A stretch of DNA of 64,000 bases from DYKG01 sp964596185 (GTDB lineage: Bacteria; Muiribacteriota; Ozemobacteria; Ozemobacterales; Ozemobacteraceae): contig CAZQUE010000010.1 in assembly GCA_964596185.1 (NCBI GenBank), positions 28,081-92,080 of the forward strand, given 5' to 3'. Positions within the stretch are counted from its first letter, which is position 1, and every line of letters begins with the position of its first letter. The position numbers were made by a program, and so were the translations under genes. The notes beneath the pieces were generated by a model. The model was not told the origin of the DNA. It ran no database searches and saw only the letters and a list, made by a program, of their open reading frames with translations. This document shows positions 1 to 8,889 of this stretch, one piece after another.

Positions 1-1
1 G

Positions 2-289
2 AATTTTTTCATAAAAAAATACTCTGAACAGGAAGAAAAGGAAGCCGAAAAGAAGCCGACGGGCTTTTTCGACCAATTGAGAAGCCTTTTTTCCAAATCA
101 CCGGAGCAGCAAAAGGCATCATCTCAGGCCGAAAAATTCACGAAAAAGCGTGATGAGGTTTTTCTGCGACTTGGAAAGATGGCGATCAAGAGATATGAGT
201 CTGGCGAATTTCAGCCGAAAACTCTTGAAGGCAACTATTTGACTTATCAAAAGTTGCAAAAAAAGCTTTCTGGTGGGCAGAAAAATTAA
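2..289 (+). CDS. C-terminal end of an unidentified protein (partial)
   Basis: The reading frame is open from the window edge to a TAA at 287-289, giving about 95 residues, so the gene begins upstream. The visible part is very rich in Lys, Glu and Gln, looks helical, and has no Cys, membrane segment or motif I recognise. It lies 19 bases before apt on the same strand, so the two may be co-transcribed. A TTG at 77 could be read as a start, but the open frame upstream makes a truncated gene more likely. Function unknown. Confidence 0.6.
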   Translation, partial: NFFIKKYSEQEEKEAEKKPTGFFDQLRSLFSKSPEQQKASSQAEKFTKKRDEVFLRLGKMAIKRYESGEFQPKTLEGNYLTYQKLQKKLSGGQKN

Positions 290-308
290 ATTCGAGGTGG
301 AGGAAGAA

Positions 309-821
309 ATGGATCTGCAGAAGTTTATCAGAGATGTGCCTGATTTTCCGAAACCAGGCATAGTTTTCAAAGATATTACACCACTACTTGGCGATGCCGC
401 GGCATTTAAAAAAATGATTGAATTATTCGCGGATCGATATCGAGATTCTGGCATAAGCAGTGTTTGTGGTGTTGAGTCGCGAGGTTTTATCATTGGCGCG
501 GCATTGGCCCTTGAGCTGGGGGTTGCTTTCGTTCCCATTCGCAAAGCGGGCAAGCTTCCTTATAAAAAAATCAGGCGCGAATACAGTCTTGAGTATGGCA
601 CCGATGCAATTGAAATGCATGAAGATGCCGTTCGCCCGGGTGAGAAGGTCGTGCTCGTTGATGATCTGATTGCAACCGGCGGAACGGCATTGGCTGCTCT
701 TGAGTTGCTTGAGCAGGTTGGGGCAGAAGTAATTGAGATTGCATTTGCGATAGAGTTGCTCTTTTTGAAAGGTCGCGACAGATTTGCCGGGCGCAAGGTT
801 TTTGCCCTTCTTCAATACTGA
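309..821 (+). CDS. apt: adenine phosphoribosyltransferase
   Basis: Makes AMP from adenine and PRPP in cytoplasmic purine salvage. The 170-residue length is normal for Apt. The N-terminus has the family block DVPDFPKPGIVFKDITPLL, followed by GVESRGFIIG and the PRPP-binding loop VVLVDDLIATGGT. I chose ATG 309 over the in-frame upstream GTG at 273 because a purine-rich GAGGTGGAGGAAG lies just before it and because the protein then starts where Apt proteins do. The gene is convergent with the diguanylate cyclase, with only 11 bases between the stops and no clear terminator. Confidence 0.95.
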   Translation: MDLQKFIRDVPDFPKPGIVFKDITPLLGDAAAFKKMIELFADRYRDSGISSVCGVESRGFIIGAALALELGVAFVPIRKAGKLPYKKIRREYSLEYGTDAIEMHEDAVRPGEKVVLVDDLIATGGTALAALELLEQVGAEVIEIAFAIELLFLKGRDRFAGRKVFALLQY

Positions 822-832
822 TTCCGGTTTTA

Positions 833-2908
833 TTAACGATTCATGATCGGATTGAACAAGGTTGCCCGATTGCGTCCCGATTCTTTCGAATAATAAAGAG
901 CATAATCCGCTTTCTGGATGAGTTCGGCCTTTGATTTGGCCTGATCCGGGTAGCAGGCGACGCCAAGAGACAGGGTAATTGGCACTGGCTTACCATCGAT
1001 GCGGAAATCGAAATTTTCGACTGCACTGCGGATACGCTCAGCGGGCACCAGGGAGCCTTCTCCGTTTTTCTCCGGGCAAATTACGACGAACTCTTCGCCG
1101 CCGTATCTCGCCGAAATATCGACTTCGCGCACACTTTTTTCGATGAGCCGGGCGACTGTTTTCAAAACTCTGTCGCCCTCGGGATGTCCATAGGTGTCAT
1201 TGAATTTTTTAAAATGGTCGACATCAAGGATCAGCAAAGAGACATGATTATCATAGCGATCGGCTCTAAGCAGTTCTTCATCGAGGCGCTGCTGAAAATA
1301 GCGGTGGTTGTATAGTCGGGTCATTTCATCGGTAACCGCATAGCGGTAGAGTCGGGCGTTTTCTATGGCGATAGCCGCCTGATTAGCGAGATTGATGAAC
1401 AGTTCAAAGTCTTTGTCGCTGAAGGAGTCAGGTTCTGGTCTTGAAACGTTTAGGGCTCCCAGGAGTTTATCTTTGGCCATCAGCGGAGCACACATGAGGG
1501 TGCCGCCGCGAATGTTCTTCTTTTTAATTGCGAGAAATGCCTGATCAGTTTCGACGTTTTTGATGAAAAGAGGTTGACGGGTATCTACTACCCATCCGGC
1601 GACGGATTTTCCTATTTCGAGGCGGGTATCGCGGGTCACTTCTTCAGAAAGACCGACGGCCACACCTATGGTAAGGACCTTTTCTGCGTCGTCGACAAGC
1701 ATCAAAGAGCCTTTTTCTGCTTTGATGACTTTAACCACAGTTTCGAGAATGATGTGCTGCAACTTATTGAAGTCGAGGACCGAGCTGATTGCCTTGCCAA
1801 CTTCATAAAGAGTTGAGAGTTGCATTATTCGGTAATCCAGGTCTGCTTTAGTGCTTCTGAGGTTTAAGCGCATTTCATCGAAAGTTTGGGTAAGATTGCC
1901 AATTTCGTCATCGGAACTTGGCACAATCTGGTGTGAAAAGTCGCCGGCGCTGATTTCCCTTGCCCCGGCAATAAGATTTGAAAGGGGGGCAGTAAAGCCA
2001 CGTGCCAGCAATATGGAAAGCAGGATCGAAAGAAATGCGGTAAAAGAAAGAATTCTGATAATTCTTGTTTTGAAGGTCATAGCGGCGCTAAAAGCTACTT
2101 TTTCCGGTATCTGCAAGACTATGGTCCAGTTTGGCGCCTGATAGAAATCGAATTTTTTCAAAGATATTGCTGTAATCAGATAGGGTTCGCCATCGATGGT
2201 TTTGCGGCGGGTAATGTCACTTTCGATGGTTTCTTCAGCGGAAATGTTGAAAATTCTTGTTTTTTCAGATGACCTGGCAATGACGGTGCCGACCTCGTCT
2301 AGAACCAGACCTTGCGAGCGGGAATTACGCAGGGCTTTTTTGAGAATTTCTCTGATATTGGAAAGGTTCACTTCAGAAACCAGGACGCCGGTAATTCCAT
2401 GTTTTTCGGGAGACTTTATGATTGCCTCAAAGGTCATGTAGGGGCTTCCATCGGGCGAAGTGAAAACTTCGGAAAGCGATCCGTGGTAGCTTCTTTTGAT
2501 CGCATTGGAGTAAATCTGATCAGATAGAACTCTAACTCTGGCTTCAGTTGAAGAAACGATTTTCTTGTCACTATCGACGAGATAGATGGTTTTGAAAATG
2601 GAAAAATTCGCAAGCAGAGCATTGAAAATGTCTTCAGCCATTATCGCATCAAGGTTTTTTATTGCATGCACAGTGGTGATAGCTGAAAGCAGAGATCTGG
2701 TGAATTTCAGGTTTTCATAGATCCCGTTGGCAAGTATGTTTGATAGCTCGAGGTGACTGGCGGTAACTTCTTCGGTGATGATGCGCCGTTGCTCATTATA
2801 GGCATTATAGCCAATGAATGCCGTTGGAAAGAGAGAAAGCACCAGGATAATAACCGTAAGTTTTGCGGTTATTCCGAGCTTTAAAAATCCTCTTTTATTC
2901 ATCATCAT
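833..2908 (-). CDS. membrane diguanylate cyclase (Cache-HAMP-GAF-GGDEF)
   Basis: Predicted to make cyclic di-GMP in response to a periplasmic signal. With the start at 2908 it has 691 residues: TM1 about 14-35, an extracytoplasmic Cache-like sensor 42-277, TM2 283-304, HAMP 303-357, GAF 372-517 and GGDEF 522-687. The active-site motif is GGEEF (603-607). An intact RxxD inhibitory site (REVD, 594-597) sits exactly five residues before it, so product inhibition is expected. Three consecutive ATG codons at 2908, 2905 and 2902 could each start it. All overlap the end of the upstream TPR gene, which points to translational coupling. It is a paralogue of the cyclase at 32585-34792. Confidence 0.9.
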   Translation of the reverse strand: MMMNKRGFLKLGITAKLTVIILVLSLFPTAFIGYNAYNEQRRIITEEVTASHLELSNILANGIYENLKFTRSLLSAITTVHAIKNLDAIMAEDIFNALLANFSIFKTIYLVDSDKKIVSSTEARVRVLSDQIYSNAIKRSYHGSLSEVFTSPDGSPYMTFEAIIKSPEKHGITGVLVSEVNLSNIREILKKALRNSRSQGLVLDEVGTVIARSSEKTRIFNISAEETIESDITRRKTIDGEPYLITAISLKKFDFYQAPNWTIVLQIPEKVAFSAAMTFKTRIIRILSFTAFLSILLSILLARGFTAPLSNLIAGAREISAGDFSHQIVPSSDDEIGNLTQTFDEMRLNLRSTKADLDYRIMQLSTLYEVGKAISSVLDFNKLQHIILETVVKVIKAEKGSLMLVDDAEKVLTIGVAVGLSEEVTRDTRLEIGKSVAGWVVDTRQPLFIKNVETDQAFLAIKKKNIRGGTLMCAPLMAKDKLLGALNVSRPEPDSFSDKDFELFINLANQAAIAIENARLYRYAVTDEMTRLYNHRYFQQRLDEELLRADRYDNHVSLLILDVDHFKKFNDTYGHPEGDRVLKTVARLIEKSVREVDISARYGGEEFVVICPEKNGEGSLVPAERIRSAVENFDFRIDGKPVPITLSLGVACYPDQAKSKAELIQKADYALYYSKESGRNRATLFNPIMNR

Positions 2909-3899
2909 CGTTAATTGAAAGCTTTGCCCTGATGCTGGCAATGTTTTCCTTGATAACCGGGTATTCGGCCGAAAGTTTATGAACGCGGCTGAAGTAGTCA
3001 AGTGCCTTTTCAAGTTCACCAAGCCCTAGAAAAATATTGCCGAGATGGAATAGTGCATCGACGTTGTCAGGATGTTCAGTGACTATTCGCATGAATGTGG
3101 CAATTGCATCTGAAATTCTTGACAGACCTGCTTGCGCCTGACCGAGAATCGTCTGGGCCTGAACATCATCGGGATTGTTCTTCAGAAACTCAGTTGCATG
3201 TTCATGAGCTTTATCGAAATCTTCTTCGATTACTGCCATCAGGGCGACGCTCAGGTCTCCATGGTCTTCAAGCTGCTGTTCGTCGAAGCCCTGTTTTTGT
3301 TGGGCGAGCCTGGATAAAAATTCCTGTTCTTCGCATTTGATTATTTCCGATTCGACGACTTCGATGTATGTGCTGTCAAGATCTTTCAAGCGGTTTAAAT
3401 GGTATTTTGCCCGGGTATAATCGCCTTCGTCACGGAAAATTACGCCGAGGTTCTGGTGGGCCTGAACATGTTCAGGTTGTATTTTGATGACTTTTTCATA
3501 AAACGGGATCGACTGTTTGCTTTTGCCAAGGTGAGAAAGAGCGACTGCTATATTGAAAATGGCGTCGACATCGTTGGGTTTGATTTTTATGACCGCTTCC
3601 CACTCGGTGATTGCTTGAAGAATTTTGTTCTGGCGCATGTAAATCAATCCGAGATTGTAATGGGAAAAACAGTGATCCGGGGCGACCTGCAATGCTTCCT
3701 GGTAGGCTTCAATGGCTCTTATTGGGTCGTTCATTCGATGAAGAAAAACCCCTTTTGTCGAATAATAGTCAGGGTTTTCCGGTGCCTTTTGAATTGCCTT
3801 TTCTATCTGAGTCAGGGCTTTATCATATTGCCCCTGGTCAAATAGATCGAGGGCGGTTTCATAATGACGTTGAGCGTATACCGCGTTTGGATTAGCCAT
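2895..3899 (-). CDS. TPR-repeat protein
   Basis: A 334-residue soluble protein made almost wholly of tetratricopeptide repeats: about five in a row over residues 5-175 and about three more over 220-325, split by a Glu/Gln-rich linker. It has no signal peptide or membrane segment, so it should act in the cytoplasm as a protein-binding scaffold. It is the first gene of a two-gene operon and overlaps the diguanylate cyclase behind it by up to 14 bases. That suggests it binds or organises the cyclase or its targets, which is inference. A good sigma-70-type promoter lies upstream (3931-3959). Confidence 0.85.
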   Translation of the reverse strand: MANPNAVYAQRHYETALDLFDQGQYDKALTQIEKAIQKAPENPDYYSTKGVFLHRMNDPIRAIEAYQEALQVAPDHCFSHYNLGLIYMRQNKILQAITEWEAVIKIKPNDVDAIFNIAVALSHLGKSKQSIPFYEKVIKIQPEHVQAHQNLGVIFRDEGDYTRAKYHLNRLKDLDSTYIEVVESEIIKCEEQEFLSRLAQQKQGFDEQQLEDHGDLSVALMAVIEEDFDKAHEHATEFLKNNPDDVQAQTILGQAQAGLSRISDAIATFMRIVTEHPDNVDALFHLGNIFLGLGELEKALDYFSRVHKLSAEYPVIKENIASIRAKLSINDDDE

Positions 3900-3930
3900 A
3901 ATTTTACTTTCGCATAATGATAGTGCAAGA

Positions 3931-3959
3931 ATTATAGACTATTTGCGACGCCTTTTCAA
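3931..3959 (-). promoter_or_regulatory. sigma-70-type promoter for the TPR-cyclase operon
   Basis: On the minus strand, TTGAAA (3954-3959) and TATAAT (3931-3936) are separated by exactly 17 bases. The inferred transcript start is about 25 bases before the ATG at 3899. Confidence 0.7.
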
Positions 3960-3993
3960 ATCTGAAGAGAGGAAAAATCTGTAGATTTAAAAC

Positions 3994-4022
3994 TTGCAGG
4001 AAATGCTATTTGCTCTTATAAT
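3994..4022 (+). promoter_or_regulatory. sigma-70-type promoter for the 112-residue membrane protein
   Basis: TTGCAG (3994-3999) and TATAAT (4017-4022) have a 17-base spacer. The -10 box ends only 8 bases before the ATG at 4031, so transcription should begin almost at the start codon. It diverges from the promoter at 3931-3959. Confidence 0.7.
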
Positions 4023-4030
4023 TCAGGTTC

Positions 4031-4369
4031 ATGAATGAGCAAATTCCAGAAACCTTGAAACAACAGCCTACGGCGGCGAAACTGTTCAGCTATCGCTGGA
4101 TTGTAGAATGGGGTTGTCTATTAAGTCTGGTTTTTCTTGCCGGTTCTACTCTGAATTGTTTGTTTCAGTGGTTTACTTATGGACAAACCTGGGATCTTTC
4201 AGCAGCTATTTTCAGTCTGGTGCTGGCAGTGATCGTTTACTTCACTTCTTTTTATCAAAGCAAAGTGGCATCGCTTCAGGTTCGTTTGACCATAGCCGTA
4301 GGATCTCTCGCTGCCTGGGCTGTTTTTCTGCCCATGATCATGAAGGCCGCGGGATTCAATCTGGTTTAG
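4031..4369 (+). CDS. small integral membrane protein, unknown function
   Basis: 112 residues with a hydrophilic N-terminus of about 27 residues and then three likely membrane helices (about 29-50, 58-76 and 86-108). I recognise no family. No ribosome-binding site precedes the ATG. The promoter sits so close that a leaderless mRNA is likely. Its end overlaps the convergent chemoreceptor gene by four bases. It is transcribed alone. Confidence 0.7.
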   Translation: MNEQIPETLKQQPTAAKLFSYRWIVEWGCLLSLVFLAGSTLNCLFQWFTYGQTWDLSAAIFSLVLAVIVYFTSFYQSKVASLQVRLTIAVGSLAAWAVFLPMIMKAAGFNLV

Positions 4370-6102
4370 CTTTTCAAATGTTGATTGATAATGGTGAATC
4401 TTGCTACCAGTGAGTGGAGTTCATCGGCAAGCGTAGCGAGATCTTCAGTGGAGCTGGACACCTGAGAAACTGTGGTTGTCTGCTGTTCAACTGAGGTTGC
4501 CACGATGCCTAGTCTTTCGGTGGTTACTTTGGTCAGGCTGGTAATATCTTCAATGGTACGAGCCATGAGCATCGAGCTTTGCGATTGCTCATTCGAAATT
4601 GAGCTAATTTCAGATATTTTTCGATTAACGTCATTAACGCTGGTAATAATCTGATCGAGGTTGATACTCACTTCGCGGATTACTTTGATTCCTTCGTCAA
4701 CGCGGCCGCGACCGAGAGTCATCGAGTCGACCGCATTTTGCGTCTTGGTAAGAATGTTTTCGATGCGTGTTCCGATAGCTTCTGCTGCTTCAGCAGATTC
4801 TTCGGCCAGTTTTCTAACTTCACCGGCAACGACGGTAAAGCCTTTGCCCTGCTCGCCGGCTCTAGCTGCTTCAATGGCGGCGTTTAGTGCAAGGAGGTTG
4901 GTTTGGCTGGCGATGGCGGTGATGGTGTTTACTATTTCGTTAATCTGCAATGAGGCTGAATTCAGGTCAAGAATAACCTGGGTGGCGATGTCGACAGATT
5001 CTTTGATCTTTCCGACCATTTCAACTGATTTTTTAACGGTTTTTCCGCCATTTGCGGCGGTTTCGGCGGTAGTGCTGGCGGCTTTAACGGCGGTTTCAGC
5101 AAGCTGTGCTACTTTTTGAGCTGATTGGGAAAAGCTGTCTACCGAATTGGTTGTTTTTTCAAGATTATCAGAAATTTCCACTGAAGAAATATTGATGTCA
5201 TTAACGTTTTTGGAAATGTCGAGCAGGGTTGCTGCAGATTCTACCGATGCCGAGCTGAGTTGCTGGGAGCTGGTCGCAAGATCGTCACTGGTTTCGAGAA
5301 CCTTGGAAATCATCTGGCAAATACCTTCAAGCATACGATTGAAGCTTTCGGCCAGTCTCTGAAATTCATCATGAGTATCAAAACTCAATCTGGTGTGAAG
5401 ATGACCTTTTTCAGCCTCGGACATTGAACTGATAATACTTTCGAGTGGGCGGGATATGCCATTTGATATGAACCATGAAAAACCGATGGCGAAGGCGATA
5501 AGGATAACCGGAAAAAGCTTAACGATGTAGCCCATGATGTCGAACATTGTGTCGGTGCTGCGCTTGGTTACCAGCTTTGAGTGGCTAGACAATGCCTCGG
5601 AAAGGCTGCGGCACTTTGCATTGATTTCCATTTCCTTCTCACGAACAATAGCGATCATACCGGTTAAGCTTGCCGTCGAAAACTCGGTGTTTTCTGGGCG
5701 GTCTAGATAGCGGTCGGCATTGTCATAAAGCTCGAACATATTTGTTTCTGTGGTATCAACGAAAGCTTTGAGGCTGGCTGCTGTTTTTAGATAGGGGTCA
5801 GATGTCAGGTTTGAGATGTTTTTCAGTCGCGCAAATGCGCTTTCTTTGGCAGAATCATAAAGGGCCACGAGTTCATCGGCATTTTGCGCACCTCGGGCAA
5901 TTTCGGTTACTGAATTGGCAGAAATCTGAATGTTTCCCATTAATTCCTGGGCATGCAGAAGAATGTCGGTGTGATTTCCGCGCAAAAAGTCGATGATTTC
6001 TCTGAGTTTAAGCATGTTATAGCCGGCAAACCCAGCAACGCCAACACAGATTATCAAAATGAACAAAAAGCCAGACATGATTTTTCTGCTGATCGAGAAC
6101 AT
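4366..6102 (-). CDS. methyl-accepting chemotaxis protein
   Basis: A transmembrane chemoreceptor of 578 residues. TM1 is about 9-28, then a helical ligand-binding region 30-190 of four-helix-bundle size, TM2 191-212, HAMP 213-265, and a long coiled-coil signalling domain. The hairpin tip that contacts CheA/CheW is unmistakable at about 388-430 (NLLALNAAIEAARAGEQGKG). The C-terminus has no NWETF-type pentapeptide for CheR/CheB. It begins three bases after the dgt stop and closes a run of Cys protein, pdp, dgt and receptor, so it is probably expressed with nucleoside metabolism. No other chemotaxis gene is in the window. Confidence 0.93.
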   Translation of the reverse strand: MFSISRKIMSGFLFILIICVGVAGFAGYNMLKLREIIDFLRGNHTDILLHAQELMGNIQISANSVTEIARGAQNADELVALYDSAKESAFARLKNISNLTSDPYLKTAASLKAFVDTTETNMFELYDNADRYLDRPENTEFSTASLTGMIAIVREKEMEINAKCRSLSEALSSHSKLVTKRSTDTMFDIMGYIVKLFPVILIAFAIGFSWFISNGISRPLESIISSMSEAEKGHLHTRLSFDTHDEFQRLAESFNRMLEGICQMISKVLETSDDLATSSQQLSSASVESAATLLDISKNVNDINISSVEISDNLEKTTNSVDSFSQSAQKVAQLAETAVKAASTTAETAANGGKTVKKSVEMVGKIKESVDIATQVILDLNSASLQINEIVNTITAIASQTNLLALNAAIEAARAGEQGKGFTVVAGEVRKLAEESAEAAEAIGTRIENILTKTQNAVDSMTLGRGRVDEGIKVIREVSINLDQIITSVNDVNRKISEISSISNEQSQSSMLMARTIEDITSLTKVTTERLGIVATSVEQQTTTVSQVSSSTEDLATLADELHSLVARFTIINQHLKS

Positions 6103-6105
6103 TAT

Positions 6106-7209
6106 TTAATCTGCCTTCTCCGTGTTATTCGCATTGAAATTTGGGAAAGTATAGTAATGTGGCACAAATATTTCCTGGAATCTTCTTATTGCATAATCAT
6201 CGGTCATACTTGCCAGATAGTCAACCAGAGTTCGGTTAAAAGTCTGGTCTTCCGGAACCGGGCCTTTCAAATGAGACATCAGCTCGTCCGGGTTTTTGAT
6301 CATCCATTCCGCCATTTGTCGCAAAAGGTTTTTGGATTTCTGCACGGCGTTGTCAATTTCAGGTCGACGATAAACATCGTTGTAAAGAAACTTTTTCAAT
6401 TCATCAGTGGCTTTTCGGATTGGGTCGCTCATTGCGATGATGTCTTTATCGATGCTGTTGTCGATAATGTCGCGCACCATGGTGTGAATTCGCACCGAAT
6501 GTCTTATGCCAAGCATTTCAATCGTGGATTTGGGTAGATCATCGGTGGTGATGACTCCGGCGCGAATTGCATCGTCGACATCATGATTGATGTATGCCAC
6601 CAGATCGGCTATTCTCACTACCTGAGCTTCGACGGTCAGTGGCAAAGATTCACGTTCAAGAGTCGCAGAGCCATGTTTGCCCTTGCTGTGCTTGAGAATG
6701 CCGTCTAGAACTTCTTTGGTTAGATTCAGTCCCTCACCGTTTTTTTCGAGCCTGGTGCAGACCCGGACGCTGTGAGAAGCATGATGGAAGCCTGTTTCGC
6801 TGATTTCGTTAAGGACTTCTTCGCCGCCGTGGCCGAATGGGGTGTGTCCGAGGTCGTGCCCTAGCGCGATCGCCTCGGTTAGATCTTCATTCAGCCTGAG
6901 GCATCTGGAAATGCAGCGGGCAGTGCAAACCACTTCCAGGGTATGGGTTAACCTGGTACGAAAATGATCGTTGGTTGGCGAAAGAAAAACCTGGGTTTTA
7001 TGCTTCAGGCGCCTGAAAGCTTCGCTATGAATAATGCGATCGATATCGCGCTGAAAGCAGGTGCGAATGAAGCAATCGTTTTCAGGCCTTTCACGCCCCT
7101 GGCTGGCGCGGGCGCGACAGGCAAAGGGCGAGAGGCTTTTTTCTTCAAGCTCTTCAAATGAACTTCGCAGCTGGTCGGTGCTGGTCAGTCCGTTGTTGCG
7201 ATAGATCAT
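6106..7209 (-). CDS. dgt: dGTP triphosphohydrolase (HD superfamily)
   Basis: Hydrolyses dNTPs, classically dGTP, to deoxynucleoside plus triphosphate. The 367-residue protein carries the metal-binding HD set: His89 (in LTHTLEV), His118-Asp119 and the following GHTPFGHGGE stretch, then downstream helices of the deoxyguanosinetriphosphatase family. The N-terminal block FRRLKHKTQVF is typical of dGTPase and its relatives. Its length is that of the shorter, type-2-like enzymes rather than the roughly 500-residue E. coli Dgt. The start ATG overlaps the pdp stop (ATGA), so the two are translationally coupled. Together they would turn dNTPs into free bases and sugar phosphates. Confidence 0.92.
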   Translation of the reverse strand: MIYRNNGLTSTDQLRSSFEELEEKSLSPFACRARASQGRERPENDCFIRTCFQRDIDRIIHSEAFRRLKHKTQVFLSPTNDHFRTRLTHTLEVVCTARCISRCLRLNEDLTEAIALGHDLGHTPFGHGGEEVLNEISETGFHHASHSVRVCTRLEKNGEGLNLTKEVLDGILKHSKGKHGSATLERESLPLTVEAQVVRIADLVAYINHDVDDAIRAGVITTDDLPKSTIEMLGIRHSVRIHTMVRDIIDNSIDKDIIAMSDPIRKATDELKKFLYNDVYRRPEIDNAVQKSKNLLRQMAEWMIKNPDELMSHLKGPVPEDQTFNRTLVDYLASMTDDYAIRRFQEIFVPHYYTFPNFNANNTEKAD

Positions 7210-8513
7210 GAGATTACGTCGAGTATGAGTGGTTTGGCGGTAATTTTTTCTGGTGTGATGTTAATGGCGTTTTGTAGACGAGCGATAGCTTTGCTATTAT
7301 CAATATCTGGATTGATATGGAGCTCGGCAATAGTGTCGCCAGCTTTTATCTGGTCACCTACGTGTTTTACCAGCTTCAGGCCGACTGCCATGTCAATGAC
7401 AGATTCTTTCGTTTCGCGGCCAGCACCAAGCATCATTGCAGCCAGACCAATTTCTTCGCATTGAATGCTATTGAGATACCCATCTTTATCTGCTTTGAGT
7501 GCCACAATTTCTCTGGCTGTCGGCAGTTTGCCGTAGTCTTCGATCATGGCAGTGTCGCCGCCCTGGATCTTGACCATTTCAAGGAATTTCTTATAGGCGT
7601 CACCGTTTTCAAGCACATGTTTAACTTTTTTGTCTGCTTCTTCGGCAGAGATTTTACCGTCTTCGGCCAGGACAAGCGCCTGGGTAGCCAGGGCTTTTAT
7701 CAGCTGGGTGAAGCTTTCCGGACCTTTGTTGCGCAAAGTGTCGACGGCTTCTTTAACTTCGACGGCATTGCCGATCATTTCGCCAAGCGGTTCATCCATG
7801 TTTGAAAGTACGGCGGCAACTTTGCGACCGGCCTGAGTACCAATTTTAACCATTAGCCTGGCAAGAGTGCGCGCATCTTCAAGGCTTTTCATGAAAGCCC
7901 CGCTCCCGACTTTAACATCGAGGACAAGAACCTTGTTTGCCACCGCCAATTTTTTGGACATGATCGAAGCAGCAATAAGCGGAATCGAATCTACGGTAGC
8001 AGTAACATCGCGCAGCGCATAAATTTTCTTGTCGGCAGGAACCAGATTACCTGTCTGGCCGACAATTACAACTCCGGTTTGGTTGACGGCATCGATGAAT
8101 TGTTTTTTGGAAAGCTCGCAAGAGAACCCGTCGATGGCTTCCAGTTTGTCAATTGTGCCGCCGGTGTGTCCCAGGCCACGTCCGGACATTTTGGCTACTT
8201 TTAGTCCCAGGGCGGCTAGAACCGGTCCGAGAACCAGGCTGGTTTTATCGCCGACTCCACCGGTTGAATGCTTGTCGACGGTAACGCCGTCAATGCCATC
8301 GAGTTCGATAATATCGCCGCTGGTCCGCATGCAATCGGTAAGCCAGTAGGTTTCTTCTTCATCCATCCCCTGAAAATAAGTCGCCATCAAAAAGGCAGCC
8401 ATCTGATAATCGGGTATCGAATTATCGACGAAACCTTTGATCAGAAATTCTATTTCCGGGCGGGTCAACTTCTTGCCATCACGTTTGTTTTTAATAATAT
8501 CGTAGGCTCTCAT
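7206..8513 (-). CDS. pdp: pyrimidine-nucleoside (thymidine) phosphorylase
   Basis: Cleaves thymidine, deoxyuridine or uridine with phosphate to base and (deoxy)ribose-1-phosphate. The 435 residues match the family length. The phosphate-binding motif KHSTGGVGDK is at 81-90 and the family signature SGRGLGHTGGTIDKLE at 110-125, with a C-terminal PyNP_C-type domain from about 345. Whether it is strict for thymidine (deoA) or broad (pdp) cannot be settled by eye; the short form and sequence style favour the Pdp type. It lies 26 bases after the small Cys protein and overlaps dgt. Confidence 0.93.
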   Translation of the reverse strand: MRAYDIIKNKRDGKKLTRPEIEFLIKGFVDNSIPDYQMAAFLMATYFQGMDEEETYWLTDCMRTSGDIIELDGIDGVTVDKHSTGGVGDKTSLVLGPVLAALGLKVAKMSGRGLGHTGGTIDKLEAIDGFSCELSKKQFIDAVNQTGVVIVGQTGNLVPADKKIYALRDVTATVDSIPLIAASIMSKKLAVANKVLVLDVKVGSGAFMKSLEDARTLARLMVKIGTQAGRKVAAVLSNMDEPLGEMIGNAVEVKEAVDTLRNKGPESFTQLIKALATQALVLAEDGKISAEEADKKVKHVLENGDAYKKFLEMVKIQGGDTAMIEDYGKLPTAREIVALKADKDGYLNSIQCEEIGLAAMMLGAGRETKESVIDMAVGLKLVKHVGDQIKAGDTIAELHINPDIDNSKAIARLQNAINITPEKITAKPLILDVIS

Positions 8514-8539
8514 TTTCGATTCCTTTCCAAGGGAGCGGA

Positions 8540-8794
8540 TTAGCGTTTTATTCTAAGAATGCGAATATGGTTGAGCATGTAGCATTTTTCAAAAAAAGGA
8601 CAATTGGCACATTTGAGCTGATAGTCAGGTCGGTCGATTTTCATCGACTCAAAGGTCATCCCTGTTTGATTCCATTTTCCGTAATAGTCTGTGCCAAAGC
8701 ATTTTGGCGGAGTTATTTCGGTACGGTTGATGGCCGGGCCGGTTGGTTTGGTCTGAGGTGTTCCAAGGGTTCCGGGAGGAGGGGTTAGACTCAT
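8540..8794 (-). CDS. small four-cysteine protein, unknown function
   Basis: 84 residues. The first 30 are Pro/Thr-rich and probably disordered. Four cysteines follow: Cys32, then a cluster Cys62-x2-Cys65-x5-Cys71. This spacing could bind zinc or an iron-sulfur cluster, but I cannot name a family. A GGAG lies about 11 bases before the ATG. It is the promoter-proximal gene of the pdp-dgt-chemoreceptor run. Confidence 0.6.
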   Translation of the reverse strand: MSLTPPPGTLGTPQTKPTGPAINRTEITPPKCFGTDYYGKWNQTGMTFESMKIDRPDYQLKCANCPFFEKCYMLNHIRILRIKR

Positions 8795-8812
8795 TTTGTG
8801 TTACTCCAGTTT

Positions 8813-8841
8813 TTTGGTTTTAAATTTTATCAGGTTATAAT
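8813..8841 (+). promoter_or_regulatory. likely promoter for the PAS histidine kinase operon
   Basis: TATAAT at 8836-8841 is preceded 16 bases upstream by a weak -35 (TTGGTT, 8814-8819). It lies about 50 bases before the TTG start at 8890. The match rests mainly on the -10. Confidence 0.45.
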
Positions 8842-8889
8842 ACCATAATGATGACTGAGGGTATAGTTTTGTCTCGTGGAGCAGAATAA

